NCBI GenBank assembly: GCA_021841795.1
Contig: JAKCDN010000201.1
Location: 1 to 6,045, forward strand
Source of the DNA: Acidobacteriota bacterium
Lineage (GTDB): Bacteria > Acidobacteriota > Terriglobia > Terriglobales > Acidobacteriaceae
Reading direction: 5' to 3'
DNA length: 6,045 nt
Below are positions 1 to 6,045 of the stretch, piece after piece. The number at the start of each line of letters is the position of its first letter. Within the stretch, counting starts at the first letter, position 1. Under the pieces are notes generated by a model. It saw only the letters and a program-made list of their open reading frames with translations. It ran no database searches and had not been told where the DNA came from. The translations under genes were made by a program, and so were the position numbers.

Positions 1-233
1 TCGCGCCGAGTCAAGCAATCATGTGCGATCGTACTCTATATCCGGCCCGGTTCGCGGCAGGATTGCCTGCGGCAGTGTGACATAGCGCATGAATGCCGTT
101 GTCCGCAGGATCATCGGCAATGACAGCGAACAGTCTCCGTGCCCGTGAGCCTCGATGAGGCTGCGGACGGAAAGGGCAGCCTTTGGCTCCTGATGCGCGC
201 ATATTTGCGAGCCGCGAGTTGCAATCGTCAGCT
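1..233. other. Non-coding stretch downstream of the phosphohexomutase
   Basis: I see no convincing gene, tRNA or repeat array here. Two small hairpins are present: GCAGG/CCTGC with a 4-base loop at 57-70, and AGCCTC/GAGGCT with a 3-base loop at 148-162. The second has a further CCGT/ACGG pairing around it. Neither is followed by a T-run on the minus strand, so transcription termination after the mutase is not clearly explained. Confidence 0.4.
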
Positions 234-1670
234 TCAGCCACCCAGAGCGAAAGCGCGCGCCGACTCCAACAGCTTCGCCACGGACTCCTTCGAGCAGGAC
301 TCGGTGTAGATGCGCATGAGGGGTTCGGTGCCGCTGGCGCGGAGCAGCAGCCAGGTTTCGGCGGCGTTGGGCCTGGTCCCGGCATCCGGATTGTCGAGGT
401 AGAATTTTACGCCGTCGAGGGTTTCGGTACGCAGGATGGGCATTCCGGCGAAGGTAGTGTCGCCGGCCGGCAGCGCGCGCGAGCGAACGATCGCAGCGTT
501 CTTGATCGCGTCAGGTATGTGAAGATCGACGCGGCCGTACTGGTGCTCGCCGTATTCTGCCTGGAGATCGGCCACGAGCTGACCCAGCGTTTTTCCCTCT
601 TCGGCCATCACGTTGGCGAGGAGCAGCGAGTTGAGCAGGCCGTCGCGCTCAGGCAGGTGGCGCTGGAAGCCGATGCCGCCGGATTCTTCGCCGCCCATGA
701 GGATCTCGCGCTCCAGCATGTAGTCGCAGACGAACTTGAAGCCGATGCCGTGCTCGATGAGCTCGCGGTTGTATTTTTTGCAGATGCGGTCGAGCATCCT
801 GGTGGTGTTGAAGGCGCGGGTGACGGCGCCGGGCCAGCCCTTGCGCTTGAGCACCCAACTGAGCAGGACGGAGTAGATTTTATGCGGATCGAGGAAGTTG
901 CCGTGTTCGTCGGTGGCGCCGATGCGGTCGGCGTCGCCGTCGGTGCACAGGCCGGCCTGACAGCGGTTGGCGACGGTGGCCTCGCCCAGGGCGCGGATAT
1001 TGGGCTCAATAGGCTCCGGATTGATGCCGGGAAAGAGCGGATCGGGATTCGAGCGGATCGCGACGTTAGCCACGCCGATGCGGTTAAAGATATCTGAGAG
1101 AATCGTGCCGCCGGCGCCGTACATGGAGTCGATGCAGAACTTCATGCCTGAGCGGGCGATGAGGCCGAGATCGGCAAAGCTCTCGATAGCCTTGAGGTAG
1201 CTGGGAAGGAAGTCAACCTCCGCGATCGTTGCCGGTTGCGCCGCGCGGGGGACAGGCTGGCCGAGATAGGTCTCGATGGCCGCAATCATCGAGGGCTTGC
1301 CCGAGCCGCCGTACCAGCCCTTGTACTTGACGCCGTTCCACTGCGCGGGGTTGTGCGAGCTGGTGATCATGATGCCGCCGGCGGCGCCGCGCTCGCGCAC
1401 GCCGAAGCTGAGGGCGGGCGTAGGCGTGACGGCGCGGGCCAAATCGACGCGAATGCCGGTGGCTGCAACAACCTCAGCGCAGGCATGGGCGAAGGCACGG
1501 GAGCCGAAGCGGGTGTCGTAGGCGATGCAGAGGCCTTTTCGGGGATCTTCCTGGGCGTGGATATAGGCGGCGATGGCTTCGGCAGCGGTGCGCACGTTGG
1601 CAAAGGTAAAGTCATCGGCGATGATGCCGCGCCATCCGTCGGTGCCGAATTTAATGACCGGGTGAGGCAT
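234..1670 (-). CDS. Phosphoglucomutase/phosphomannomutase family protein (alpha-D-phosphohexomutase)
   Basis: This 478-residue protein is a complete cytoplasmic alpha-D-phosphohexomutase, which interconverts hexose 1- and 6-phosphates through a phosphoserine. All four active-site loops are visible in the expected order. The phosphoserine loop TSSHNP is at residues 103-108, with Ser105 as the likely catalytic serine. The Mg-binding DGDADR is at 244-249, the sugar-recognition loop GGEESGG at 326-332, and the phosphate-binding RASGTEP at 444-450. The N-terminal KFGTDGWRG (7-15) is also typical. The length is usual for the family (about 450-480). The ATG at 1670 is preceded by AAGGAG 12 bases away and GAAGG 3 bases away. 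The gene lies 124 bases past the activator gene, so it may be transcribed separately. The sequence does not decide whether glucose, mannose or glucosamine phosphate is preferred. The family assignment is firm; substrate and symbol are left open. Confidence 0.95.
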   Translation of the reverse strand: MPHPVIKFGTDGWRGIIADDFTFANVRTAAEAIAAYIHAQEDPRKGLCIAYDTRFGSRAFAHACAEVVAATGIRVDLARAVTPTPALSFGVRERGAAGGIMITSSHNPAQWNGVKYKGWYGGSGKPSMIAAIETYLGQPVPRAAQPATIAEVDFLPSYLKAIESFADLGLIARSGMKFCIDSMYGAGGTILSDIFNRIGVANVAIRSNPDPLFPGINPEPIEPNIRALGEATVANRCQAGLCTDGDADRIGATDEHGNFLDPHKIYSVLLSWVLKRKGWPGAVTRAFNTTRMLDRICKKYNRELIEHGIGFKFVCDYMLEREILMGGEESGGIGFQRHLPERDGLLNSLLLANVMAEEGKTLGQLVADLQAEYGEHQYGRVDLHIPDAIKNAAIVRSRALPAGDTTFAGMPILRTETLDGVKFYLDNPDAGTRPNAAETWLLLRASGTEPLMRIYTESCSKESVAKLLESARAFALGG

Positions 1671-1703
1671 GGACCTTCAATTCTCCTTGGGTAATAAAGG
1701 ACA

Positions 1704-1732
1704 ACGATAGCAGGCATTGCGGGGTGCGCGCA
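1704..1732 (-). promoter_or_regulatory. Possible promoter of the phosphohexomutase gene (weak)
   Basis: On the minus strand an extended -10-like TGC-TATCGT (1712-1704) lies about 34 bases ahead of the mutase ATG, inside the 124-base spacer. The -35 position (around 1732-1727, TGCGCG) matches the consensus poorly. The gap size and the mutase's own ribosome binding site make separate transcription plausible, but the sequence signal alone is weak. Confidence 0.2.
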
Positions 1733-1752
1733 CGAGTCGATCGACGCCGCAG

Positions 1753-1785
1753 CCTGGCTTGACACCGCCGGTCGAGCGGGCCAGG
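1753..1785 (-). terminator. Weak terminator-like hairpin after the activator gene
   Basis: Ten bases past the activator stop, CCTGGC (1753-1758) pairs with GCCAGG (1780-1785). Inside it, CCGC (1765-1768) pairs with GCGG (1776-1779), giving a ten-pair interrupted stem with a 6-base bulge and 7-base loop. There is no T-run after it on the minus strand, so a Rho-independent terminator is doubtful; it may only slow or protect the transcript end. Confidence 0.3.
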
Positions 1786-1794
1786 AGACCGCGG

Positions 1795-3420
1795 TTATCC
1801 GGATGCGGGAAACCCCATGCAGGCCGCGAACTCATTCTGAAAGGCCGGGTCGGCGGCGAGGCTTATGTGCTCGATGGGCGGGAGCGGGGGCTCGCCGGAA
1901 AGCAGCAGCATCTTTGCGCCGCGGAGGGCGGTGTTGCCGGCGGGGTGAACGACGGCGCGCGGCGCTTCGAGGAGGCCGATGCGGAGCGCGGAGTCGATCT
2001 GCACGTAATTGCCGAAGGCGCCGGCAAGATGAATGAAGTGGAGGGTACTGCCCATGGGGGCAAAAGCCCCCGGATCTTCTACCTGCCCGGCGGGAGAGCT
2101 GGAGGCGCGCGCTTGCAAGACATGGACCGGCTCAGAACCTGTTTCCGGCGCGCGAGAGCGAGCGGCGATGCGCTTGAGCAGCAGGCGGAAACCGGAGGCG
2201 ATGGCGCCTTTGGCGAGTTGCAGCTCGCGGATGTCGGATTGGTGGAGAACGACGGGCGGGGCGATGCGAAATACCCTGGAGCCATCGGCGATGCGGCCGT
2301 TGGGGAGAATGACGCCGGAACGCAAGCCGGCGGAGACTGCATCCACCAGCCCGCTGCCGCAGATGCCGCGCGGAACGGCGTCGCCGATGACGGTGGCGCG
2401 CAATACGCCATCGTCGAGCGCGACATAGGCGATGGCGCCGGTGACGGCCCGCATGCCCATGCGAATGGCTCCCGCCTCGAATGCGGGGCCGGCGGCGGTT
2501 GAAGCGCAGACGATGCCGTGGCGATTGCCGATGGCAATTTCGCCGTTGGTGCCGAGATCGACGAGGGCGGTGAGAGCGTTGCTGCGGGCGATGCCGACGG
2601 CGACGATGCCGGCGAGGACGTCGGACCCGACAAAGCCACCGATGCAGCGGGCAAAGCGGATGGTACAGCCGGCAGGAAGATCCCAGCCGAGCTGGCGTGG
2701 AGAGAAGCGCTGCTCGCCGATCTGTGTGGATGCGAAGGGCACGTGCGCGAGCGGCTCTACATCGAGGCCGGAGAAGAGGTGATGCATTACGGTATTGCCG
2801 ACCAGGAGAACTTCAACCATCTGCGATTCATGGCCACGGATCAGGCGCGCAACGATCTCACCGAGGACGGCGCGGATGGGCGTGGTGAGGTCACAACCTT
2901 GAAGCGCGGCGCGAATGCGGCTCATGACATCAGAACCAAAGGCCGCCTGGGGATTGAGCGCGGTTTGCACGCCGAGCACGTCGCCCGTGGCGGCATCGAT
3001 GAGCTGGGCGGCGATGGTGGTGGTACCGAGATCGATGGCGATTTTTCCCGTGATTCCGGAGTGGGCCTGGGACGGAGCCGGAGGGGAATCGGCGAGGATC
3101 TGCATGTGCCATTGACCGCACTCGAGGACAAGGGGCGCGGCAGCGCGGGCCTGACAGGCGAGGCGCCATCCCTGGGCGAGCTCACGGGGGGTATAGACTG
3201 CGGCATCGGACTCCGTAACGGGCAGCGTGCCCGCGAGCAGGCGCACGCCGCAACCGCCGCACTCGCCCATGCCGCCGCAAGGAAATTCGACGCCATGCGC
3301 GGCGAGGCCGGCAACCAAAGAGCTGCCGCGCGGCAGCTCAAACTCGACCGCAAGCGGCTCAAGACGGATGCGGACGGAGTTTGGCGCGGCAGGCTCCGGC
3401 GGCAGAGAATCGGAGTTCAT
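1795..3420 (-). CDS. RACo-type reductive activator of corrinoid protein ([2Fe-2S] ferredoxin domain plus ASKHA/DUF4445 domain)
   Basis: This 541-residue soluble protein has the layout of the ATP-dependent activators that re-reduce Co(II) corrinoid to Co(I). Residues about 15-105 form a plant-type [2Fe-2S] ferredoxin domain with cysteines at 48, 54, 57 and 89 (CX5CX2CX31C). A proline-rich linker (about 110-122) follows. The ASKHA part begins with the phosphate loop AIDLGTTTIAAQLID (128-142), then GGFVGSDVLAG (261-271), a second phosphate loop VDLGTNGEIAIG (287-298), CGSGLVDAVSAG (354-365) and LAGAFGNYV (465-473). The start codon shares ATGA with the stop of the DUF1638 gene, so the two are probably translationally coupled; the ribosome site itself is weak. 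An oddity is a low-complexity stretch at about residues 419-458, where relatives usually have only a short connection. Catalytic motifs on both sides remain in frame, so the gene looks functional. The family is clear; the partner corrinoid protein is inferred to be the one encoded at 5331-5975. Confidence 0.92.
   Translation of the reverse strand: MNSDSLPPEPAAPNSVRIRLEPLAVEFELPRGSSLVAGLAAHGVEFPCGGMGECGGCGVRLLAGTLPVTESDAAVYTPRELAQGWRLACQARAAAPLVLECGQWHMQILADSPPAPSQAHSGITGKIAIDLGTTTIAAQLIDAATGDVLGVQTALNPQAAFGSDVMSRIRAALQGCDLTTPIRAVLGEIVARLIRGHESQMVEVLLVGNTVMHHLFSGLDVEPLAHVPFASTQIGEQRFSPRQLGWDLPAGCTIRFARCIGGFVGSDVLAGIVAVGIARSNALTALVDLGTNGEIAIGNRHGIVCASTAAGPAFEAGAIRMGMRAVTGAIAYVALDDGVLRATVIGDAVPRGICGSGLVDAVSAGLRSGVILPNGRIADGSRVFRIAPPVVLHQSDIRELQLAKGAIASGFRLLLKRIAARSRAPETGSEPVHVLQARASSSPAGQVEDPGAFAPMGSTLHFIHLAGAFGNYVQIDSALRIGLLEAPRAVVHPAGNTALRGAKMLLLSGEPPLPPIEHISLAADPAFQNEFAACMGFPASG
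2056..2071. repeat. Perfect GC hairpin inside the activator's insertion
   Basis: GGGGGC and GCCCCC pair perfectly around an AAAA loop (TTTT on the coding strand). The hairpin lies within the coding sequence of the RACo-like activator, over residues about 450-455, inside the low-complexity insertion. A hairpin of this strength within a conserved enzyme gene is unusual and could mark a captured palindromic repeat. Further copies would be needed to call it a repeat family. Confidence 0.4.
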
Positions 3421-4157
3421 AGGGCATCCACGATATCTTCGTCGAGCGTGGCCCGGATACGCGCGCCCGGGGGGAGAACGAGAAAATCATCCGCGTTCCA
3501 GGGGCCGTTGACAAGGCGGTCAAGAAGCGTCAACGAGCCGGCAACCTCATCAAACGCCCATCCCTGCCTGGCGGCTTCATTCCGGGCCTGGGCGCGGCAG
3601 GCCTGGTCGGAGGCGATGCCGCTGGAGATGTAGGTGAGGCCGGAGTAACGCCGCCGGAAGGAGGAAAACTGCTCGAAGAGGAAATGGCCGTTGTCATCGC
3701 CGTATTTGGCGATGAACTCTTCGAGGGTGGTCTGCTCGCCCATGGGATTTGATTGCGCGGGAAACGCCGGCTGGAGCTTGAGGTCGGGAGTTTGAAATTC
3801 GACCCATCCGGGCGAACGGTAGTAGACGCCCGGGTGGTTCTGAAAGTAGTGGGCATAGCGATGGCGGCTGCCCATGAGCACGCCGATGCAGTCGTGCGCG
3901 CGGGGCAGAACAAGCTGCGTGCGGCCCGCCGCGAGCCCCTCGGCGCCGCGGCCGCAGAGGGCGTAACCAAGCAGGATGGCATGGTAGCCCTGAGCGTCGG
4001 CTGCGTCGATGCGCGCCTGAAGGTGGGGACGCATGTCCACCCCGAGCGAATGCAGGCCCATGGGAATGGATTCGCAGTCGACCGCATGCGCCGATTGCGC
4101 GATCACCTGTTCGACCTCACGCGTAAAGACCTGGCAGTGGATGAGCTTGAGCTGCAT
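3417..4157 (-). CDS. DUF1638 domain-containing protein, unknown function, corrinoid-methyltransferase associated
   Basis: This 246-residue protein has the hallmarks of DUF1638, a family commonly found beside corrinoid methyltransferases and without an established activity. The features I recognise are the N-terminal LKLIHCQVFTREV (3-15), the glycine- and cysteine-containing GYALCGRG (64-71) and PRAHDCIGVLMGS (85-97). Cysteines 8, 28, 68 and 90, with His7 and His88 beside two of them, could bind a metal or thiol ligand, but this is inference. No signal peptide or membrane segment is seen, so it is probably cytoplasmic. The ATG at 4157 is supported because the conserved segment begins almost at once, although no good Shine-Dalgarno precedes it (the upstream bases are pyrimidine-rich). 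The stop overlaps the activator start by ATGA. Its place between methyltransferase and activator suggests a role in loading, protecting or reactivating the corrinoid protein, but this is untested. The family is fairly sure; the function is unknown. Confidence 0.85.
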   Translation of the reverse strand: MQLKLIHCQVFTREVEQVIAQSAHAVDCESIPMGLHSLGVDMRPHLQARIDAADAQGYHAILLGYALCGRGAEGLAAGRTQLVLPRAHDCIGVLMGSRHRYAHYFQNHPGVYYRSPGWVEFQTPDLKLQPAFPAQSNPMGEQTTLEEFIAKYGDDNGHFLFEQFSSFRRRYSGLTYISSGIASDQACRAQARNEAARQGWAFDEVAGSLTLLDRLVNGPWNADDFLVLPPGARIRATLDEDIVDAL

Positions 4158-4201
4158 AGGAAGAACACGTCACTTGCGGCCGGCAGTGCCGAGGGCTGCC
4201 A

Positions 4202-4219
4202 CCATCGCGCCAACGATGG
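4202..4219. other. Small perfect hairpin in the spacer between the methyltransferase and DUF1638 genes
   Basis: CCATCG and CGATGG form a perfect 6-bp inverted repeat around a 6-base loop in the 106-base spacer 4158-4263. No T-run follows on the minus strand, so it does not look like an intrinsic terminator. It could be an RNA processing or stability element, or chance. A second, shorter pairing (GGCAG with CTGCC) lies between this hairpin and the DUF1638 start. I see no gene in this spacer. Confidence 0.35.
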
Positions 4220-4263
4220 ACAGCCGGCGGAGCTGCGGGCGTTTGGTTTCAAGGGTGCCGTAT

Positions 4264-5334
4264 TCAGGCGGCGATTGCAACGGCCATCATTGCGTCCACC
4301 TTTTTTGAGATCGCTTCGCACGCTTCAGGGACAAACAAGACGTCGCACTCCGAGCCGAGGATGTAGGGATGGCCGCAGGCCCTCATGCGCTGCAGCAGCT
4401 CCTCAGTACGTCGCAGCACCTCGGCCACCGGCATGGCGCCGTCAGAATAGAACGACTTTGTGGGCAGGTTGCCGTAGAGCACAACGTCATCGGGCACGAG
4501 GCGCGCATCTTCCCAGAGCCTGCGGGAGCTGCCAAGGCTGAGGATGACGGGATGGAGGCGCTGCGCGAAGGCCTCAACCATAGGATCGATCAGCTCACCG
4601 CAGTTGTGAAAGATGAGGTCGCATCCGTTCTCCTCAAGAAGGGCGCGGACGCGCAGATTGGGCTGCATGACCAGACGCTCGAAGACGCTGGAACCGGAGC
4701 GCAACTGCCGCGGGGAGAGGAATGCGGTGCCGGCGGCGGGTTCACAGATCATGAGAGCGCGCGCGCCGTGGGTCATCTGCCTGCGGATGCTGCGCTCGAC
4801 GGCAGCTTCAGCGATGAGCAGGCACTGCATGAGCAGCTCCACCTCAGGAGAATCCTCGGCGGGAATACCGCGGCCCGCGAGGGCGACGGCGGCGATGGGA
4901 TCGGCCATGAGACGGGCGACGAGCGAAAAGGGGCCGATTGACATGCCGATCGGGATCAGTCCGGGATTGGCGGCAACATAAGCTAGGGCGCGGTCCCGCG
5001 CCAGACTGCCCGGGGCTGCCGGCACGAGATCGTCACTGCAGAGCACGGCAAGCGTTGCATCATCGAGCGGCGCGGTGAATTGAAACTTCTCAGCATCCGC
5101 GGGTGAGACGCCGATGCGGGCCAGGAGATCGAACTTCTCAAGGCGCAGGTCCATGAGTGGAAATGCCAGCGGGGTTTTCCAGCGCGCGGCGGTTTTCTCG
5201 ATCACGCGGCCAAGAGCGACGCCGTCGTTGCGCGCACGCTGAGGATCAGGCTCCTCGTGGAGCAGCAGATCGGCGCCGATCGGCATGCGCAGGCCGCGCG
5301 CGGCACAGTCGAGATAGAGGGCGCGGCGAGTCAG
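4264..5334 (-). CDS. UroD-fold (MtaA/CmuA-type) zinc-dependent corrinoid methyltransferase, likely CTG start
   Basis: This is a uroporphyrinogen-decarboxylase-fold protein of the methyltransferase branch (MtaA/MtbA/CmuA and related). In the 356-residue form the zinc motif of that branch is visible as H243-x-C245 with a distal C330 (in the segment GSECD). True HemE lacks this motif, so heme synthesis is unlikely. The protein should move a methyl group between the corrinoid protein and either a substrate or an acceptor thiol or pterin; the direction cannot be told from sequence. The first ATG in frame is at 5286, but it has no ribosome site and would begin at MPIGADLL, cutting off the N-terminal helix that precedes this point in UroD-fold proteins. 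In-frame codons upstream read TRRALYLDCAARGLR back to a CTG at 5334, which overlaps the corrinoid gene stop as CTGA and has GGAG 7 bases upstream. No ATG, GTG or TTG start exists further up before a stop. If the CTG is not used, the gene is 4264-5286 (340 residues). The family is firm; the start is about 0.7. Confidence 0.9.
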   Translation of the reverse strand: MTRRALYLDCAARGLRMPIGADLLLHEEPDPQRARNDGVALGRVIEKTAARWKTPLAFPLMDLRLEKFDLLARIGVSPADAEKFQFTAPLDDATLAVLCSDDLVPAAPGSLARDRALAYVAANPGLIPIGMSIGPFSLVARLMADPIAAVALAGRGIPAEDSPEVELLMQCLLIAEAAVERSIRRQMTHGARALMICEPAAGTAFLSPRQLRSGSSVFERLVMQPNLRVRALLEENGCDLIFHNCGELIDPMVEAFAQRLHPVILSLGSSRRLWEDARLVPDDVVLYGNLPTKSFYSDGAMPVAEVLRRTEELLQRMRACGHPYILGSECDVLFVPEACEAISKKVDAMMAVAIAA

Positions 5335-5975
5335 GCGGCTTCTCCGGCGAGCAGATTCTTGACCAGTCCGACGGCGCCGCTGGCGTTTTCACTGTAGCCA
5401 TCGGCGCCGATGTCATGGGCGTATTGTTGCGTAACGGGCGCGCCGCCGATGAGCACCTTGACGTGGGTGCGAAGGCCGGCGGACTTGAGAGCGTCGATGG
5501 TGAGCTTCATGGCAGGCATGGTCACGGTGAGCAGCGCCGACATGCAAACGACGTGGGGATTGCGCTCCTGGACAGCGGCGACGAAGTTCTCCGGCGACAC
5601 GTCGGAGCCAAGGTCGATGACCTCGAAGCCGCTGCCTTCGAGCATCGACGCGACGATGTTTTTGCCGATGTCGTGCAGATCGCCCTTCACGGTGCCGATG
5701 ACGACGCGGACGGACATGCTTTGGCCGGAGGCGGAGAGCAGCGGCTTGAGCAGCTCCATGGCGCTCTTCATTGCGCGGCCGGCGAGCAGGAGCTCGGGGA
5801 CAAAGTACTCCTCGCACTCGAAGAGCCGGCCGACCTCGTCCATGGCGGGAACCATGGAGCCCTGGATCAGCAGCATGGGCGCGTCGCCGGCGGCGAGCGC
5901 GGCCGCGGTGGCGGCGTGGGCCTGGCGGGCGTTGCCGTTGAGAATTGCATCGTAGAGTTGCTGGTTCAGCATCAT
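5331..5975 (-). CDS. Methyltransferase corrinoid (B12-binding) protein, MtbC/MttC-like
   Basis: This 214-residue cytoplasmic protein is the methyl carrier of the module. Residues about 1-85 form the helical cap domain usual for this family (four-helix bundle, with FECEEYFVPELLLAGRAM at 52-69). Residues about 88-212 form the Rossmann-like cobalamin domain. The base-off/His-on signature is complete: DLHDIG at 99-104 with His101 as the expected lower cobalt ligand, then MSALLT (145-150) as the SxL part, and IGGAPVT (176-182) as the GG part of the DxHxxG-SxL-GG motif. Length matches stand-alone corrinoid proteins of methylamine, methanol and O-demethylase systems. Two adjacent ATG codons open the frame; the first (5975) has GAGGG 6 bases upstream and is preferred. 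Its TGA overlaps the CTG proposed as the start of the methyltransferase. The match to MtbC/MttC-like proteins does not reveal the methyl donor, because carriers for different substrates look alike. Confidence 0.95.
   Translation of the reverse strand: MMLNQQLYDAILNGNARQAHAATAAALAAGDAPMLLIQGSMVPAMDEVGRLFECEEYFVPELLLAGRAMKSAMELLKPLLSASGQSMSVRVVIGTVKGDLHDIGKNIVASMLEGSGFEVIDLGSDVSPENFVAAVQERNPHVVCMSALLTVTMPAMKLTIDALKSAGLRTHVKVLIGGAPVTQQYAHDIGADGYSENASGAVGLVKNLLAGEAA
5332..5345 (-). promoter_or_regulatory. Ribosome binding site deciding a CTG start
   Basis: On the minus strand GGAG (5345-5342) lies 7 bases ahead of a CTG (5334-5332) that is in frame with the UroD-type methyltransferase. The CTG overlaps the TGA of the corrinoid gene by two bases (CTGA). 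The alternative ATG at 5286 is preceded by a run of G/C with no purine-rich Shine-Dalgarno. The spacing and overlap are what a normal ATG- or GTG-started coupled gene would show. Confidence 0.6.
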
Positions 5976-6045
5976 CGAAATCCCTCGACACTCCGCGCAG
6001 AGGACAGAGTGCGCTTGAGCCGGTGCGGCACGGGCAACTCACAAG
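5972..6045 (-). CDS. Possible 3' end of an upstream gene (partial, uncertain)
   Basis: One minus-strand frame is open from the window edge for 23 codons (ending in ARSVEGFR) and closes with a TGA at 5974-5972. This TGA overlaps the corrinoid gene's first ATG as ATGA, the same arrangement as at the DUF1638/activator junction. That, and the lack of a clear promoter in 5976-6045, suggests the tail of a preceding operon gene, possibly the missing substrate methyltransferase. The stretch is too short to recognise any family, another frame is also open across it, and 23 open codons can occur by chance at this GC content. Confidence 0.25.
   Translation of the reverse strand, partial: CELPVPHRLKRTLSSARSVEGFR

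Noticed and set aside
9..14. TTGACT on the minus strand near the window edge, -35-like
   Set aside because: The matching -10 would lie outside the window, so it cannot be assessed.
11..385. Minus-strand open frame of 124 codons running from within the mutase gene into the downstream region
   Set aside because: Its first half is an out-of-frame reading of the mutase gene rich in Pro, Ser and Arg, with no ribosome site or motif; nothing supports a gene.
1736..1745. Ten-base palindrome GTCGATCGAC in the mutase upstream spacer
   Set aside because: A possible operator, but short palindromes containing GATC and CG are common in GC-rich DNA and no second copy is present nearby.
1759..1764. TTGACA on the plus strand, a perfect -35 hexamer
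   Set aside because: No -10-like element lies 16-18 bases downstream and no plus-strand gene follows; it sits in the loop side of the spacer hairpin.
2518..3633. Long plus-strand open frame (371 codons) opposite the activator and DUF1638 genes, with similar long ones at 183-1097, 1717-2502 and 3753-4541
   Set aside because: They lie antisense to genes with clear family motifs, have biased composition (Ala, Gly, Asp, Glu, Val) and no recognisable domains. They are the expected mirror of GC-rich third-codon positions.
4264..5334. Annotation of the UroD-fold gene as uroporphyrinogen decarboxylase (hemE)
   Set aside because: The H-x-C and distal Cys zinc motif and the corrinoid and RACo neighbours point to the methyltransferase branch rather than heme synthesis.
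1..6045. CRISPR array, tRNA, rRNA, transposase or integrase
   Set aside because: No direct repeats with spacers, no tRNA-like cloverleaf, and no mobile-element protein were seen on either strand.

Overview
The window is a GC-rich bacterial segment in which every gene I can support lies on the minus strand. Reading in the direction of transcription (from high to low coordinates), it holds a compact corrinoid-dependent methyl-transfer module followed by a separate sugar-phosphate mutase gene. The high GC, the tightly overlapping genes and the type of phosphohexomutase would fit an Acidobacteriota-like or similar soil or sediment bacterium. That is an impression without an alignment, and the host is not proven.

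Region by region: 5976-6045 holds no clear promoter but has a short open frame running in from the window edge. That frame closes on a TGA overlapping the first ATG of the next gene, so the module probably starts upstream of the window. 5331-5975 encodes a small B12-binding corrinoid protein. 4264-5334 encodes a UroD-fold (MtaA/CmuA-type) zinc methyltransferase, which I read as starting at a CTG whose last two bases form the start of the corrinoid gene's stop codon. 4158-4263 is a 106-base spacer with a small hairpin. 3417-4157 encodes a DUF1638 protein, and it overlaps by ATGA with 1795-3420, which encodes a RACo-type [2Fe-2S]/ASKHA reductive activator. 1671-1794 is a spacer with a weak hairpin and possibly a promoter. 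234-1670 encodes a phosphoglucomutase/phosphomannomutase. 1-233 carries no gene I can support.

How they work together (inference from the families): the corrinoid protein shuttles a methyl group as methyl-Co(III). The UroD-type enzyme moves the methyl group either onto the cobalt from a substrate or off it to an acceptor. The RACo-like protein uses electrons from its iron-sulfur cluster and ATP to re-reduce cobalt that has been oxidised to inactive Co(II). The DUF1638 protein is a recurrent partner in such clusters and has no known job. Only one methyltransferase is visible where a full system normally needs two, so the substrate (an O-methyl, N-methyl or other methylated compound) cannot be named from this window. 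The mutase has its own ribosome binding site and is probably an unrelated housekeeping neighbour.

The points most worth a second look are the apparent CTG start with a CTGA overlap, a roughly 40-residue low-complexity insertion with a perfect G/C hairpin inside the activator's ASKHA domain, and the unexplained DUF1638 protein sitting directly between the methyltransferase and the activator.
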